In this document: positions 36,844 to 48,564 of the stretch, piece after piece
Layout: the number at the start of each line of letters is the position of its first letter
Position numbering within the stretch: the stretch's first letter is position 1
Assembly (NCBI GenBank): GCA_032173965.1
Contig: CM063284.1
Coordinates: 113,868,410 to 113,932,409 of the forward strand
DNA: 64,000 bases
Origin: Sitta carolinensis
Lineage: Eukaryota > Chordata > Aves > Passeriformes > Sittidae
Direction of reading: 5' to 3'
The notes under the pieces: model-generated
What the model was told of the DNA's origin: nothing
The model's database searches: none
The model's input: only the letters and a program-made list of their open reading frames with translations
Program-made: the position numbers and the translations under genes

Positions 36844-39221
36844 AGCCTGTGACTTTCACCTTTGTTCTTAAATATTTTACTGCTTTTTAGAAATACTTTG
36901 TATTTATTATACCTGAACAGAAATACCGTGTGGTTTTTAGATTGTCACACTGATATTCTCTATTGGTGTTATGTCAAGAAACAGAATCAAAACCTTGCCT
37001 CATTTACAGTGAGGTATTTCCAAAATAACTTTACTACAGTTTGTGAATTTACTCTGTATTTATAATGGAGCAAATTTGAGGCATTATTAGCAAATTATTT
37101 ATTATTATGATTGGAAACTGTACTCTATCACAAGTTTGATATTTGCTAATTCTGCATAGCTTCTCACTATTTACAACTTGCTCCAGCATGCAGCATTGGA
37201 ACTGCAGGAGGAAGAGGATCTACTTTTGGAGACCTGGAGAAAGCTGATTAAGTATGAAGGAATTTTGGGGACTTTTATGCAATGCTTAAGACTTGCTCAT
37301 CACCTCAGAAAAACTTTCTCCTTCTACAGTGAAGTTGTCCTAACTGCAACTGAATTGCTCTTCCCGTAGAATTGCTTTGGGGAAAAAGTTAAGGTAATTT
37401 CCCTAAAATACTTTTCCAATGTTAAATTAGGATTGAGAATAATTACTGGTGACTAAAACATAGTACCGTTGAAGGTAGTAAGTCCTCAAATCCAGGGTAA
37501 GATAAACTGAAAAACGACACCACAACCTTAAAACTGAGGTAGCAAGATCCTCCTTCACAAGTTGGAGGTGGAGAAGATATCTTTGAAAGATTTTTAAAGT
37601 AAAACTTTTAAGGTGTTTGACATTTTATTATTTTTAGGTATTATCTGCTCTTTAAAGCATAGTTTTCTAAGACATAGAGTGACAAACTGAAAGTAGGACA
37701 CTGGATGAGAATGCCTGGCCATTAGCTGAATGGCATGTCCATAAAAAGGCAAAGGAAACCCAGTAGATTTTTTTTCCTTTTTTGCTTAATTTAGTAATTT
37801 GATGATAACAAATCAGATTCCCAAATTATTTACAATGGTTATAAAACCTAGATAGGTATGTTTTAGCTTGCTATCAACCTACCTCTCAAAACTGTCTGAA
37901 GAAAAGATATCTTTCACAATGCATCAGTTTGAAAGGTAGCACCCCAAACCTTTAAAGAGAATGGCCTCTCCTCCCTTAGATGGGGTCCTCTGGCTTGACC
38001 AGGTATGTTAAGAATATCCTCAGAAAACCCTAGAGTACTACAAGATACCCAGCCTATTTACTTTTGATAAGAGCAACAAGAAATGCAAAGAGAATTGTTT
38101 GCTCCAGGGAAGAAGCAGAGCTGGATGATCTGAAGAGTTTTATAGCCAGCTGTGTGTATGGAGCATCCAGAATTCCACAGTAGCCCCATTTGACAGGGAC
38201 GGAGATTTCTTCTTTCCCAACACTGAACACTTACTCCTGCTGCCTGTAGCTCCTTTCATCCACAGCAACCACATTTGGCCCCCTCAGTAATATTTTTAGA
38301 AATTATATTATTAAAAGAGAGTGGTGATCCTATTAATTCCATTATATCCAGGCATCATGGATGTTTTATTGTTCAGGGTTTTTTTGTAGTTATATGACTT
38401 ACTTTGAAAGAAATGAGTATGTTAGGGTATAAAATTAGTGCTAAGCTTGGGTTTAACCTGCTTATGTTCAAAGTGATGGCGGGGGTGGAATTTCAAAGAT
38501 ACTGTCCTGAGACTCAAAGGAGTTGCCTTGGACTTCTGTGGGAACAGACGCAGAGGAAAAGAGCACTTTTGAATGGTTTGGTATCCCGGGAGCACACTAA
38601 AGTATAAAAACAAGCTTTGAGGAAATTGCTGTGTCCTGAAACACAGTCATTATTTCAAAGCAAGTAACATGAAAGAGTCACAAGGAGATGGCTGAGTGCT
38701 AAGTCATGAAGGTAACATGCACATGTCATCTTGGGGGAAAATGGATTCTGTCAGAAAAGATCTTTGCCTTTCTTCCTGAGTTGTCATACAGATGTGAGGT
38801 ATAAACAGAGAGTAATCAAAAGAGACTTAAATCAGGAATAAACTGATATATCACTCTTCATGAAATATTCCTATCTTCACAGCTATTGTACTCTTTATCT
38901 AATTTCCCTGGCTATCTGATCAGAGCTGTTTATTTCACTGTTGAATTATTGCTGAAGTCTGAGAGGGCGCTGCTTTAAACAATGGAGCTGGTCAACAGTG
39001 TTAGCAATTCATTTCCATAGTATCTAGTCCTGTTTGGGGCTGCAAAGGCTGTGTTTGCCCTTGGAGCTTTCTCTCATCCCAGAAAACTTTTGTGGATATG
39101 ACCAGAAGAGCACCAGAGTTTAGTGAAGACAAGACATACACATTAGGGGGCTTTTGTGTGATGAGTGCACTTGATATTGCTTTTGAATATGTATTTGTTG
39201 CTGGTGGCTGTTAAATTCAAA
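36844..39221. other. Non-coding stretch, nothing recognised
   Basis: About 2.4 kb of AT-rich DNA. Short frames only (up to 67 codons), with no repeat family recognised. Confidence 0.5.
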
Positions 39222-39338
39222 TTATAAGGCTGCTTGTGTCCTGATCTAGTTGTAGGTGTCCCTGTCCATGGCAAGAGGATTTGACAAGTCAGCCTCCAAA
39301 GGTCCCTTCTAACACAAACTGTTCTGTGATTCTGTGAA
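39222..39338 (+). mobile_element. CR1 LINE 3' end, plus strand (degraded)
   Basis: It contains GGTGTCCCTGTCCATGGCAA, AGGTCCCTTCTAACACAAAC and the tail TGTTCTGTGATTCTGTGAAT. It is about 115 bases and diverged upstream of the GGTGTCCCTG block. Confidence 0.85.
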
Positions 39339-39959
39339 TAAAAAGGAGAATATTCCAACATCAGAGTGCCTTATGTGATAGTCTAGGCATTTTATTTAAT
39401 GGTTGTCTGTTGGTTTGAGCAGCAAAAAGTTGGCAATAGGGAGCTCTTGTCTGAAGGATCCTTTATTACTGAGTTGGCTTCCCGAACTCCATCTCCAAAG
39501 CCTGTATTTACTTAAAGTTCTAAAGCAGTATTGCCATAGTGACTAGGGATGGGAGGTGCAGATGGAGCTCGCCCTTCTTGAGTTTGAAAAGATATGACTA
39601 AGCAATGTCACTCCTGTATTATTTAAATTCTGGACTATCTGAGGATTAGGAAATTATTAAAAACATGGCTGTGTTTTCACTTGCCACATGTCACCAGTGT
39701 ACGTCTGATGGTGAGGCACCTGCACGCCAAGGCTATGACAGGGCTGAGGCTCCATCTGCTTTTTTTGCCTGGTTGCAGTTATTACATGGCATGAGGCTGA
39801 GGCTATTTTTTTAAAGACCTGGCAGTTCTGGACAACATTTCTAGTAATAACTAGTTGGTTCCCCATCATTACCACTCTGAAACAATACAAGCACTACTAG
39901 TATGTCATCTGAGAATTTAACCTGCTGCAGATGAAGCACATAGCACACAGCACCAGGGA
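39339..39959. other. Unique spacer between two CR1 ends
   Basis: About 620 bases lie between a plus-strand and a minus-strand CR1 3' end. No frame or repeat is recognised in it. Confidence 0.5.
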
Positions 39960-40085
39960 TTGTAGAACAATAGAATGGTTTGAGGAAGGGACCTCCAAGT
40001 TCCAACCCACCTGCCATGGGCAGGGACACCTTTCACTAGACCAGGACATAGTACAGGTTGTTCTCAGTGTTGATCTGCCTAGCCA
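39960..40085 (-). mobile_element. CR1 LINE 3' end, minus strand
   Basis: The plus strand reads TTGTAGAACAATAGAATGGT, then TTCCAACCCACCTGCCATGG, CAGGGACACCTTTCACTAGA and CCAGG, the complement of the CR1 3' UTR. The right part (to about 40085) aligns only loosely with the next CR1 block. Confidence 0.85.
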
Positions 40086-40988
40086 GGAGATATTGTCGCA
40101 GTTTTCCATTTTTCTGTAAGTTTGAAACAGGCTATAACAGAGTAGCCGACCCTGAAAGTGCCTCTGTTTATGCTATAAGGTAACAGGGCTATATGGTACT
40201 GCTATTTTTATACTTTATTTTATCAAAGGCAAGCCCACTGTGGTTTTCATGAGAACTTTAAGTGCAGACAGGCCAAGGCAGTTGCTAAATATGCAGTCAC
40301 TGCATACAGTGGAGCAAGGATCAGCTGCTCAGGCCTCTGGAAGCACATTATGGGAATGCTGTTGGCTTTAGCTTGCATTCCTGGACAGCAGAGCAGACTC
40401 TTAATCTGCTGTCCCTGCTAGGGGGATGTATGCCACCAGCAGGGAGGTTTCCTCCAAAGGGAGCAGCAAACAAACTCCCAGAGAGAGGCTGAGCCCTGCT
40501 GGCAAGCTCAGCTCCCTGCCTGCCCTGCCTGGGGAGACCCACTGGGACCTCGTTTGTTGTTTTATCTCTGTTGATCTGACACCAGAGGCAGGCTGGGAGG
40601 TCCTGTTTCTCAGTTATTCTTAGGGATTTTGACACCTGCTATAATTATCCCACTGGTCATTTGCAGGGTGTCTAAATTCAGCATCCTTGTGCATTGTTCT
40701 AGAAGGCAGTTTCGGCTGCTTCCCTGGACACCTCCAGATCTAGTGAAAATAGAGGGAAATTTCCATTAATGCTATGAGGCTGCATCCTAGTTGAGGTTGG
40801 GCTGGTTTCACACCAATTCTTTCTGGAGAAAACTGTCAGTGATAATCAGTGCTGATCTGTAATCCACCTCACATGCTACCTACCCTGTGATGTGCTCCAC
40901 CTTTTCTAGTTTTGGACAAGAATAAGGTTTTAAATACTAACAGTAAAGGAGGTTTAACTTGGTTTCCTTTGCAGATGGAGAGCTCTAA
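40086..40988. other. Non-coding stretch with a GC-richer patch
   Basis: A GC-richer patch at about 40420-40600 has frames open on both strands. CCAGCAGGGAGG near 40437 is a partial match to the CTCF core. Nothing else is recognised. Confidence 0.4.
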
Positions 40989-41098
40989 ATTATAATAGTT
41001 TATATTAGTAGTATTAATTTATATAATAATATATATTAATAATATATATAATAATTTATATTAATCTATTATTATTGATAGGATTATAACAATTTAAT
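40989..41098. repeat. AT-rich low-complexity tract
   Basis: Almost pure A and T built of TATTAATA/ATATATAA words, able to form many short hairpins. Confidence 0.85.
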
Positions 41099-44000
41099 TT
41101 CTAAGTCTTATTCCTCAAAGAAGCCAAAATGCCTGAAGTTTGCATCAAGGATATTTCAATGTGCTCAAATTAAAACAAAATCGGTAGCTCCTGGTTCTTG
41201 TTTGCGTGGAAGCAAAGTTATTTCTACACACTGAGCTGAGAGAGATGGCACACTACCTATAAAATGACATCTTTGGGAATTACCAAGTAATATCACTTGT
41301 TTTTCATCCTGAACATTATACAGTACAAATAGGAAATAAAGTATTATTATTGGCAGTGAGAGACGACAAGCCTTGGTTTTTTGCTTGTACACAAATTGTT
41401 TCCATGTTTCATTAGCCTCTGGAGGTATTCTGCTTCTTTCCTCTCCTTTGGGACAAAAAGAGGAACTTGAACACAAAGTGTAACCCCTTCCACACCATCC
41501 TCTCTCTGACTGCAGAAACCCTTGAAGAAATTTAAAGAACTATCGTGATTTATCTGGGTGTCGCTTTACTTTATATTTATGCACGATTTGAAAAACATCA
41601 GACAGGATGGAGATAATTGCAAGTGAATAATTACAAAGAATAGTAAGGGATAGATGGGTAATTACAAAGCTTCTCTTAGGGACAATATTGCTTGTCATTA
41701 AATTTGATAGACTGATTTTCTTTAACATAAACAGGCAAACCTGCCTTCCTAAACACTTAAAGTTACTTCCTAAGAAATATACATTTTGTTTTGGCATAAT
41801 TAACCCCTCCGGAAAAGAATAAACATCTGGTTGGAATAAAATCCTTGGCCAGATTACTAAAAGTTATGTGTGGATTACAGAATGTCAACTACATAAAATT
41901 TTCATTCTCTCTGACTGAGAAACAGAAAAAAACATTTTAAATTATCTGTTATTTTGATTTCAGAGATGCATGTTAATTTTCTATTTCTTCGGTCATACTA
42001 CTTGTTTTGCGATGATTCCTAAGATGGGCTGACCCCAGGTTCTTACATTTGAACAGTCAAAAACATTTGAGGAATCTAAACCCAGGTGTAGATCAGTATT
42101 CTAAATCTGGCTCCTTTAGAATGAAACCAAATCCAACTTACTTTCAAGACCTTTCAGCTGCAGTGAGTACAACATCACAGCAAAGAAATATAACACTTCC
42201 AAGGTGTTTGTGTTTATGTTTGTGCTTATGCTCGTGGTTCAATCAATTATTTGTTCTCTGCCTCTGAAACTGATAAAAATTCTTCCCCAGGCAATTCAGG
42301 AAGTACCTGCCTCAGGGCAAGATTTGCTTTGATTGCTTGGCCTCAGTATTTAATCTATCCTCCTCACATCCTGCTCATTTTTCCATACAGTGTCACTAGG
42401 GCACTGGGTGCATGGCAGCCCAGCTCAGCAGGGTTGGTGGGCCATGCTGCTGACCCCAAGGGACTGGGGGCTGGCTTGGAGTGGTGTGGGACACCACACA
42501 TTTGATGTCCTCACAAGGCCCACATAAAACAGACTCACTGTGGATCAGGACCGTGAGTAGCTCACTTCAACAGCAGTGTCCTGAAGCAAGAAGACTTTCA
42601 CATTGTCTTGATGGCAGAATCCTTGCAGTGGATGTCCTCATCCACCTAAATGTCCAGCCCTTTTTAATCTTGGTAATAGGAAAAGGAAGCAACCTAGAAC
42701 TGTCATTTACAATAATAACCAAAGACAGGAGTTAAAAAAAAAAAAAAAAACACAACAAGTTAAAAATATACCATAGGGCAAATCTGTTGCCATGTAGCCA
42801 TTGCGTGATGGAGTTTCCATCGACATTCCCTTGGCAGTGCAGACTTGTGAATAACGTACACATCCCCAGTGCCTGGCAACACCACTGCAAGGGCATGTGT
42901 ATGTGCGTGCACCGCCTCACACCACTGCAGTCTGTGCACAAAGATAATTTTTTCCCCCTTCAGGGTCGCAAAGAGCAACTGTACAAAAGACTTTCTTTAA
43001 TAGAATATGTTCTTATCTTTCGTAAAACATGGACCCACCCGACACTTGGACTGGTCTGTGGGCCCCACCCTTGCCCTTTTGTTTGGAGCCTGGGATCATA
43101 CGATGAACTGGGTTAGTACATTGCTGTTTATGTTCTTCAAACCTCATCTATTTTCTTTTACAAGAATATATTACACTGCTCCTACTGCTAAGCAGGAGGT
43201 TTAGTGAGTAGCAGGGAATGGGGTCCAGAAAGGGGAAATAGGATGTGACACATCTGTCCTGAACTGCCAGCATTTTCAGGCCTGGAGTTGGTGACAGCAC
43301 GATGTTGGCTTTTAAAAAATTAAAAGGCTGGAGCCTGACCTTACAGTTCTGAAAATCAGGATCAATTGCACTGAAATCAGTGTCTCCTCAGAAGTGCTAA
43401 AATCATATACATGAAATCAGATTCTCGCCTTTGAACTCAGGTTTTCAAAGAATCTTTTTGTATTACAATCAGATGGCTTATGACATTTCAGCAGGCACCT
43501 GGAGCAGGCAAAGTGTGTGTCCTTGGCCTGTTTCTGATGCTTCTTACTTTCACCCATTCAATTCATCAGGCAGTGCACAGTTCACAGTGGTGCTGCTCGT
43601 GTGTTTCTGGAGCCCAAGGCCTGGCGTTGAAGCTCTAACACAGACTATGGATGCTGTGCTATTGATCATGTTCTGGTATTTACCAGTAAGCACTTTTCCC
43701 ACAGGACAATGGACTACTAAATCAATACAGCCAGACTCAATTCCAGACACATGGGGGCTGATGCAGGGCCTCCGTGGAGCCAGCTGTCACAGAGGAAGAC
43801 CTGGGAGGAACCTTGTCTCCAGAGATATAACCCCATCTGTCACAGAGGACAAATCAGCCAACCCTACTACCCCAAGGGAGCTGGGCTTTGTGCTTTGGCT
43901 CAGAAAACAGAGGAAGGCAGTGAGGTGAGGGATGGCCTTTCTCGCCCTCTGGCCTCTCTTGGGTTCATGAAGAGGAGCAAGGAAGCTAAGGCTTTTGCCC

Positions 44001-45546
44001 AGATCTGGGAGCAAGGTCCAGCATTACCCCTGACGTTGCTGTGCTACAGCACAGAAGTTACAGAAGCTCCTCTGCAGGGCAAAGGGGTCCAGGGGTGGGA
44101 CAGATTGCACTGGAAAGGAAGCTGTTGAATTTGCACTGACGTTCACCTTGGGCTAATTTCATCTGCTGGTTTGTGAATCTTCTTTGCTGTGGTTCCCATC
44201 CAAATCATGTTTCAAACAATGACACAGCACACTGTGTTGACTGGGATGACAGCTTGGCACAAAATCTCTCCTTAATTCCTGCCACCCCTCTTCTGCCGCT
44301 CAGCTGTGACACTGACCATCACACAGCTTTCCTGAGTTACATGGGATCCCAGCACAAGAGGGTGGCTTTAAGGGAGGTGGGGCACCCAGAAACTATTGGC
44401 CTGACTGCAGATCCATAAGGCCAATGGTGGGGAATCTGTAATCTCAGCCTCTTCACTCCATGGTAAGGACCAGAAAGCCTTGAACGGTGGTTTTGGAGCC
44501 AGGGATTTTAGAGGTTACTCTGGCATAAATGAGGAATTGTACTGTTGGAGATGCTGTACTCAATCCTTAGACCTCAGAGGTAGAGAGTCTTCTGCTGCAG
44601 CATATTGGAGATAGAGCCAAGGACCCAAGGGAGCACTAGTATCCCTGGTTCTAAATTAGTGTGTAGAAGGGGCTGGAGAGTTCCACTGGGTGCCTGCCTT
44701 GGGCTTGGTGAAAGCTTTTTGAAGTACATACAATGTACACAAAACATTTTATGCTCTGCAAAATCCCCAGCCACTTCTGGTGCTGACATACAAAGAAAAT
44801 GCTTTATATTTTTTTGCCAGATACTGGGCAGCACAACAGACACTAGATGGTCCTGCAAAGTCCTGCATCCTAAACTTGATCAATTCCTATGTTTTGCCAA
44901 AATATCAGATTGGTTTAGAAAACAGCAAGATAAAGTACATTAAAAACAAGCAACATTAAGACTTGCTTGCAACATGTCTGTTCCTACCACAAAAGGATTT
45001 GTGAAGTAAATTGAAATTATTTACCAGAGAGGTATAAAACTCTAAACAAAGTATTGATGTGTCAGTCCTGTGGTTACCTGTTTCATAGGGCATCCTTTCA
45101 ACATTTGTTCCACACTTGATTTTGGTCTGGCAGGATAGCCATGTTAACAGTGTGTTTCCAGGTATTCATCTGGGTGGGGTGTAGAGCTGGACACCTTCCA
45201 AAATACTGCTCAGTGCTCTATTAACACCCTGAAATCCAACTTGCGAGTGCTATAAAATGGGGGAAAATAAGGACTGGAAGGGTGAGGAGAGAGAGAGTGA
45301 GAAACCCTCCCCCTACTGTATTTGACTCTTTTAACCACAATAAAATTCCAAGTGATGTTTCTGTATCTCGTGTAAACACAGACTTCATATAACCTTAGGA
45401 CTTTGCTGCAGCTCAGGTGAATAGGGCTCATGCAAGAGGTTGTGATGCTTCAGGGTAAAACTTTGGGAGTCTTCAGGTATGAGTAAAATAGAAGATGATG
45501 AAACAAACAACTTGGAGAATATAGAGCTTGCCATACACGTCTAAGT
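41099..45546. other. Non-coding stretch, nothing recognised
   Basis: About 4.4 kb. Part of it (42400-44450) is moderately GC-rich, and the longest frame there is plus 43431-43928 (165 codons). Frames overlap on both strands with no domain, so I consider them chance. A 17-nt A run is at 42734-42750. Confidence 0.45.
42734..42750 (+). repeat. Poly-A tract (17 nt)
   Basis: An uninterrupted run of 17 A, the only long homopolymer (16 nt or more) with A on the plus strand. No AATAAA or retrocopy body is obvious upstream. Confidence 0.85.
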
Positions 45547-45601
45547 ATATTTATTTATTATTATTTATTTATTTTATTTATTGATTATTTGATTATTTAT
45601 T
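45547..45601 (+). repeat. (TTTA)n-like low-complexity tract
   Basis: Imperfect TTTA/TTATTA repeats, pure AT except for two G. Confidence 0.85.
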
Positions 45602-45802
45602 CACATTTGATTCTTTCATGTTACGATACAGAAATCATCTACATCTGCCTATTATACTGGAAATACAGCTCTTTTATTCCAGTACCTCTATCCTTAATAG
45701 GATGATGTAAAATGCACACTGTGGCTGGAGCAGAAAGACTGGGATCTATTTTATTAAGGGCAAATTTCTGTATATGTCTCCTTACTCACATTTTCTTTCT
45801 AG

Positions 45803-45967
45803 CAAGAAATGGTAGCGAGAAACAAGAAGCATGCCAAAAAAGGAACCATCCATTTAGAAAAGAACCAGCTATTTGCAGAGTTGAAGAATGAAAATCCAAA
45901 CTCTGCCTGTTTAGTATCATGTGGGCCAGTGGAACAGTTTCCAGACATTGTTAGGGGAGCAGTGTGA
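45803..45967 (+). other. Weak coding-exon candidate
   Basis: A pyrimidine-rich run ending TTTTCTTTCTAG looks like a splice acceptor. It is followed at once by an open frame QEMVARNKKHAKKG... that ends in TGA at 45965-45967. Counting from the ATG at 45809 the frame is 52 codons, with G at -3 and G at +4. The peptide is lysine- and asparagine-rich with no domain I recognise. In the same frame a TAG lies directly upstream, as expected if this is a spliced terminal exon but also of any chance frame. A 66-codon minus-strand frame overlaps it. Confidence 0.2.
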
Positions 45968-47867
45968 GAAGAAACTCCCACAGCCCAGACACCATCCACT
46001 TGCCAGAACAGATGTACTTAAGAGGGCTGGTAGTTACTGGTAGCCTGGTTGACATGCTAGGGATTACACTGGATATTTGAAGTAGGAGCTCTGTAACCTG
46101 GACTAAAGGTAGAAGACATATATAGTGTAACAAGTGTGTGTCCTGGGTGCTGTGCCCATCCACATGTCTACAGGACCTGTTATTTTGCAAGGTGCAGAAG
46201 TAGCTTCTTTTCCAGTGGAAGGAACTGGACTTGTTAGATTACCTGAAAAGATACATGCACATTGTGTCACAGAGCAGAAGAGAGGATAAAGTAAGTGGGT
46301 AAAATTCAGGGATTTTCTGTGAGGCAGATTGCGACTCCTCCATTGTTAGCATGTTATAAAGGCAGTCTCTACTTAGGATCAGTCCAAATATTCTGAATAA
46401 TAATTTCATTTTTTAATAAATTTACCACAAGCATTTGTTTCTTGCATAGGCAGGTTTATGTGTGTCAAAGCACTCAGAAGTGAATGCCAGAGGAAGAAGC
46501 TCCAGACTTACTCATGAGCAACACAGATATGTCTTACATAGAGGCTTGTTTCTGCAATTTCTTTTCTTACAGTTCTACTCATGCTTTCATAATGTTGTGG
46601 GAAGTTACATGTGGAATATAATCTAAAAAGAAAAGAAATAAGGAAGACTCAATATTTTCATGAGTACAGCATTTGGTTATCTTCTCATTTTGATGCTGTA
46701 GTTCTTGTTTCACAGAGCTTTAGATTTTAGCTGTATTAACCCTGTCCTGCTACAATAGCATATACAGATTAAGTTTGTCACTAACCACAGATGGAGTACT
46801 GGTTTATATTTTGTCACTAAAATATTTGTGGACAAACTGTAGTGGTTCAGAAACTGCCTTGGAATGAGCTTAACAGTTTGGTCAGAGACAATTGCCCCAG
46901 TAGACAGAGAGTAGTCTCATCCACCAGGAGCATGAGCCAAGGACTTGAACCAGGAGGAAGACTGGGGTAAGATTTCAGGGAATCAGAGCTATGTAAATGC
47001 CTGTTGCTTCTCAGGTAGCACTTTCTGGTGAGTTGCTCACAGACATGGGTATGTGATTGAAAATGAATGAGTTAACACATCCAGAGGAGTCACCATCCCT
47101 CAACAGGAAGTTATTATCCTTCAGCTGAGGAACAGTAACTGTGTGTGTCCTGCTCTATTGTAATGTTAAGGACAATGGGTTGATTTAAATCATCTTAAAG
47201 CATGCTATTTTGATAACTTGCTTCTGCAGGAGCTTCTGGTCTCATTTGGAGACTACACCCCAAATTTGAGGCTTTCAAATGTAGGGTATTTTGAATTAAG
47301 CTCACAGGCTTAGACAGCTCAACAGAAATTTTTCTTTGAATGGGATTTTTATCCTTGCATGACTCTAACATAATTGATTTCATAATAAGGAAAAATGACA
47401 ATGAGGAAATTCACTTGTGAATAGAATGCGAAAAATATCCTGAAAATACATTCTAGTGAGAAGCATATAAAGCCAGATATTTTGAATAGCGTTTTGCAAA
47501 ATTACCACTTACTGTAGCAATAGTTGCTAACATTTGTAATATGAATTTTTTTCCCATTCTAAGTTTTTGTAGTTTTAAATAATTTTTTCTTCTTTATCTC
47601 ACATTAACTAGTTAATTTGCCTGTGGCAAATCATATCCCAGTTCCTTCGCTCATTCATTGACCTGTACAATGACTTAAGGTTTTCTATCTTCTAAGCATG
47701 AATCATAAATGGCATTTTAATGCTACTAATTTTTCAGGAGGCCTAACTATACAACCAAAACAGTATTTTCCAGGGCTGTTCTACTGAGTCTAGCATCTGT
47801 AGGTACGAAGGGAAGAGAAACAATGTCCTTAAAGTGTAAAAACACACATGAGAACACCAAATGAACC
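45968..47867. other. Non-coding stretch, nothing recognised
   Basis: About 1.9 kb of AT-rich DNA. Frames up to 79 codons, no repeats recognised. Confidence 0.5.
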
Positions 47868-47945
47868 CCATCCATCCATCCATCCATCCATCCATCCATC
47901 CATCCATCCATCCATCCATCCATCCATCCATCCATCCATCCATCC
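47868..47945 (+). repeat. (CCAT)n tetranucleotide microsatellite
   Basis: A perfect tetranucleotide array of 78 bases, about 19.5 units, without interruption. On the minus strand it is (ATGG)n and keeps an open frame encoding repeats of Met-Asp-Gly-Trp inside a 127-codon frame. That frame is a by-product of the microsatellite. Perfect arrays of this length are usually length-polymorphic. Confidence 0.97.
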
Positions 47946-48451
47946 TACTTCTGTCTGTATTGTCCACAAAAAGAGATATTACAAACATCTCACAGGCCAC
48001 AGAAAATAAGTTAGAAATCTGTTCTCTATGGCTTCTACTGAGAATCATAGAATAAAAATTCCATGCAAAAACTAAAAATAAAAGAGGCACTCTTCTGGGT
48101 AGAAATGAGATCTCGTTTACCCACATATATTGTTCTTCAGATAATGGGATCTCTAGTCCTGATTATAAGAGATGAAATAAGACAACATATATACATAGGT
48201 CAGCAGGTAGTATTTTCAGGCTAGATCTGTATAAACCATTGAGGCCAGTTAATATAGAGTGGAATTTTGTATTTGATTTTCCTATCTTAAAATGAAGAGA
48301 CTGATTGTTGAGAAAGATTTTTGTAGAAATCATCATTTGGGAGGACCTACTTGCATGACAGATCAGACATGAGTTTACTAGTCCTTAAAAGATAGCAGAA
48401 TGAGTCATATAACTTAGATAGATAAGAGGAGAGGAATGAAGAAAAGTGTTC
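47946..48451. other. Non-coding stretch, nothing recognised
   Basis: AGAATCATAGAATAAAAATT near 48041 resembles a CR1 tail octamer pair but lacks any further CR1 sequence, so no element is called. Confidence 0.45.
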
Positions 48452-48531
48452 TTTTATTTATAAATATCTCTCTATATATATTTTATATATATTTATATAT
48501 ACTCTTATTTTATTTATTTATTTATTTATAT
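48452..48531. repeat. AT-rich (TATA/TTTA)n low-complexity tract
   Basis: TATATATATTTA words, then TTTATTTA repeats, leading directly into the hairpin at 48532-48564. Confidence 0.85.
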
Positions 48532-48564
48532 ATCTCTGGGTATGGTATTGCCATACCCAGAGAT
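48532..48564. repeat. Perfect inverted repeat (14-bp arms, 5-base loop)
   Basis: ATCTCTGGGTATGG (48532-48545) is followed by TATTG and then by its exact complement CCATACCCAGAGAT (48551-48564). It could extrude as a cruciform or fold as an RNA hairpin. The stem is too short for a typical microRNA precursor, and its origin is unknown. Confidence 0.9.

Noticed and set aside
43431..43928. 165-codon plus-strand frame
   Set aside because: It is overlapped by frames on the other strand and by a second plus frame, with no recognisable domain.
48041..48060. AATCATAGAAT word resembling a CR1 tail
   Set aside because: No adjoining CR1 sequence on either side, so chance is likely.
47743..48126. 127-codon minus frame with Met-Asp-Gly-Trp repeats
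   Set aside because: The repeats are the translation of a perfect tetranucleotide microsatellite, and the flanks have no domain.
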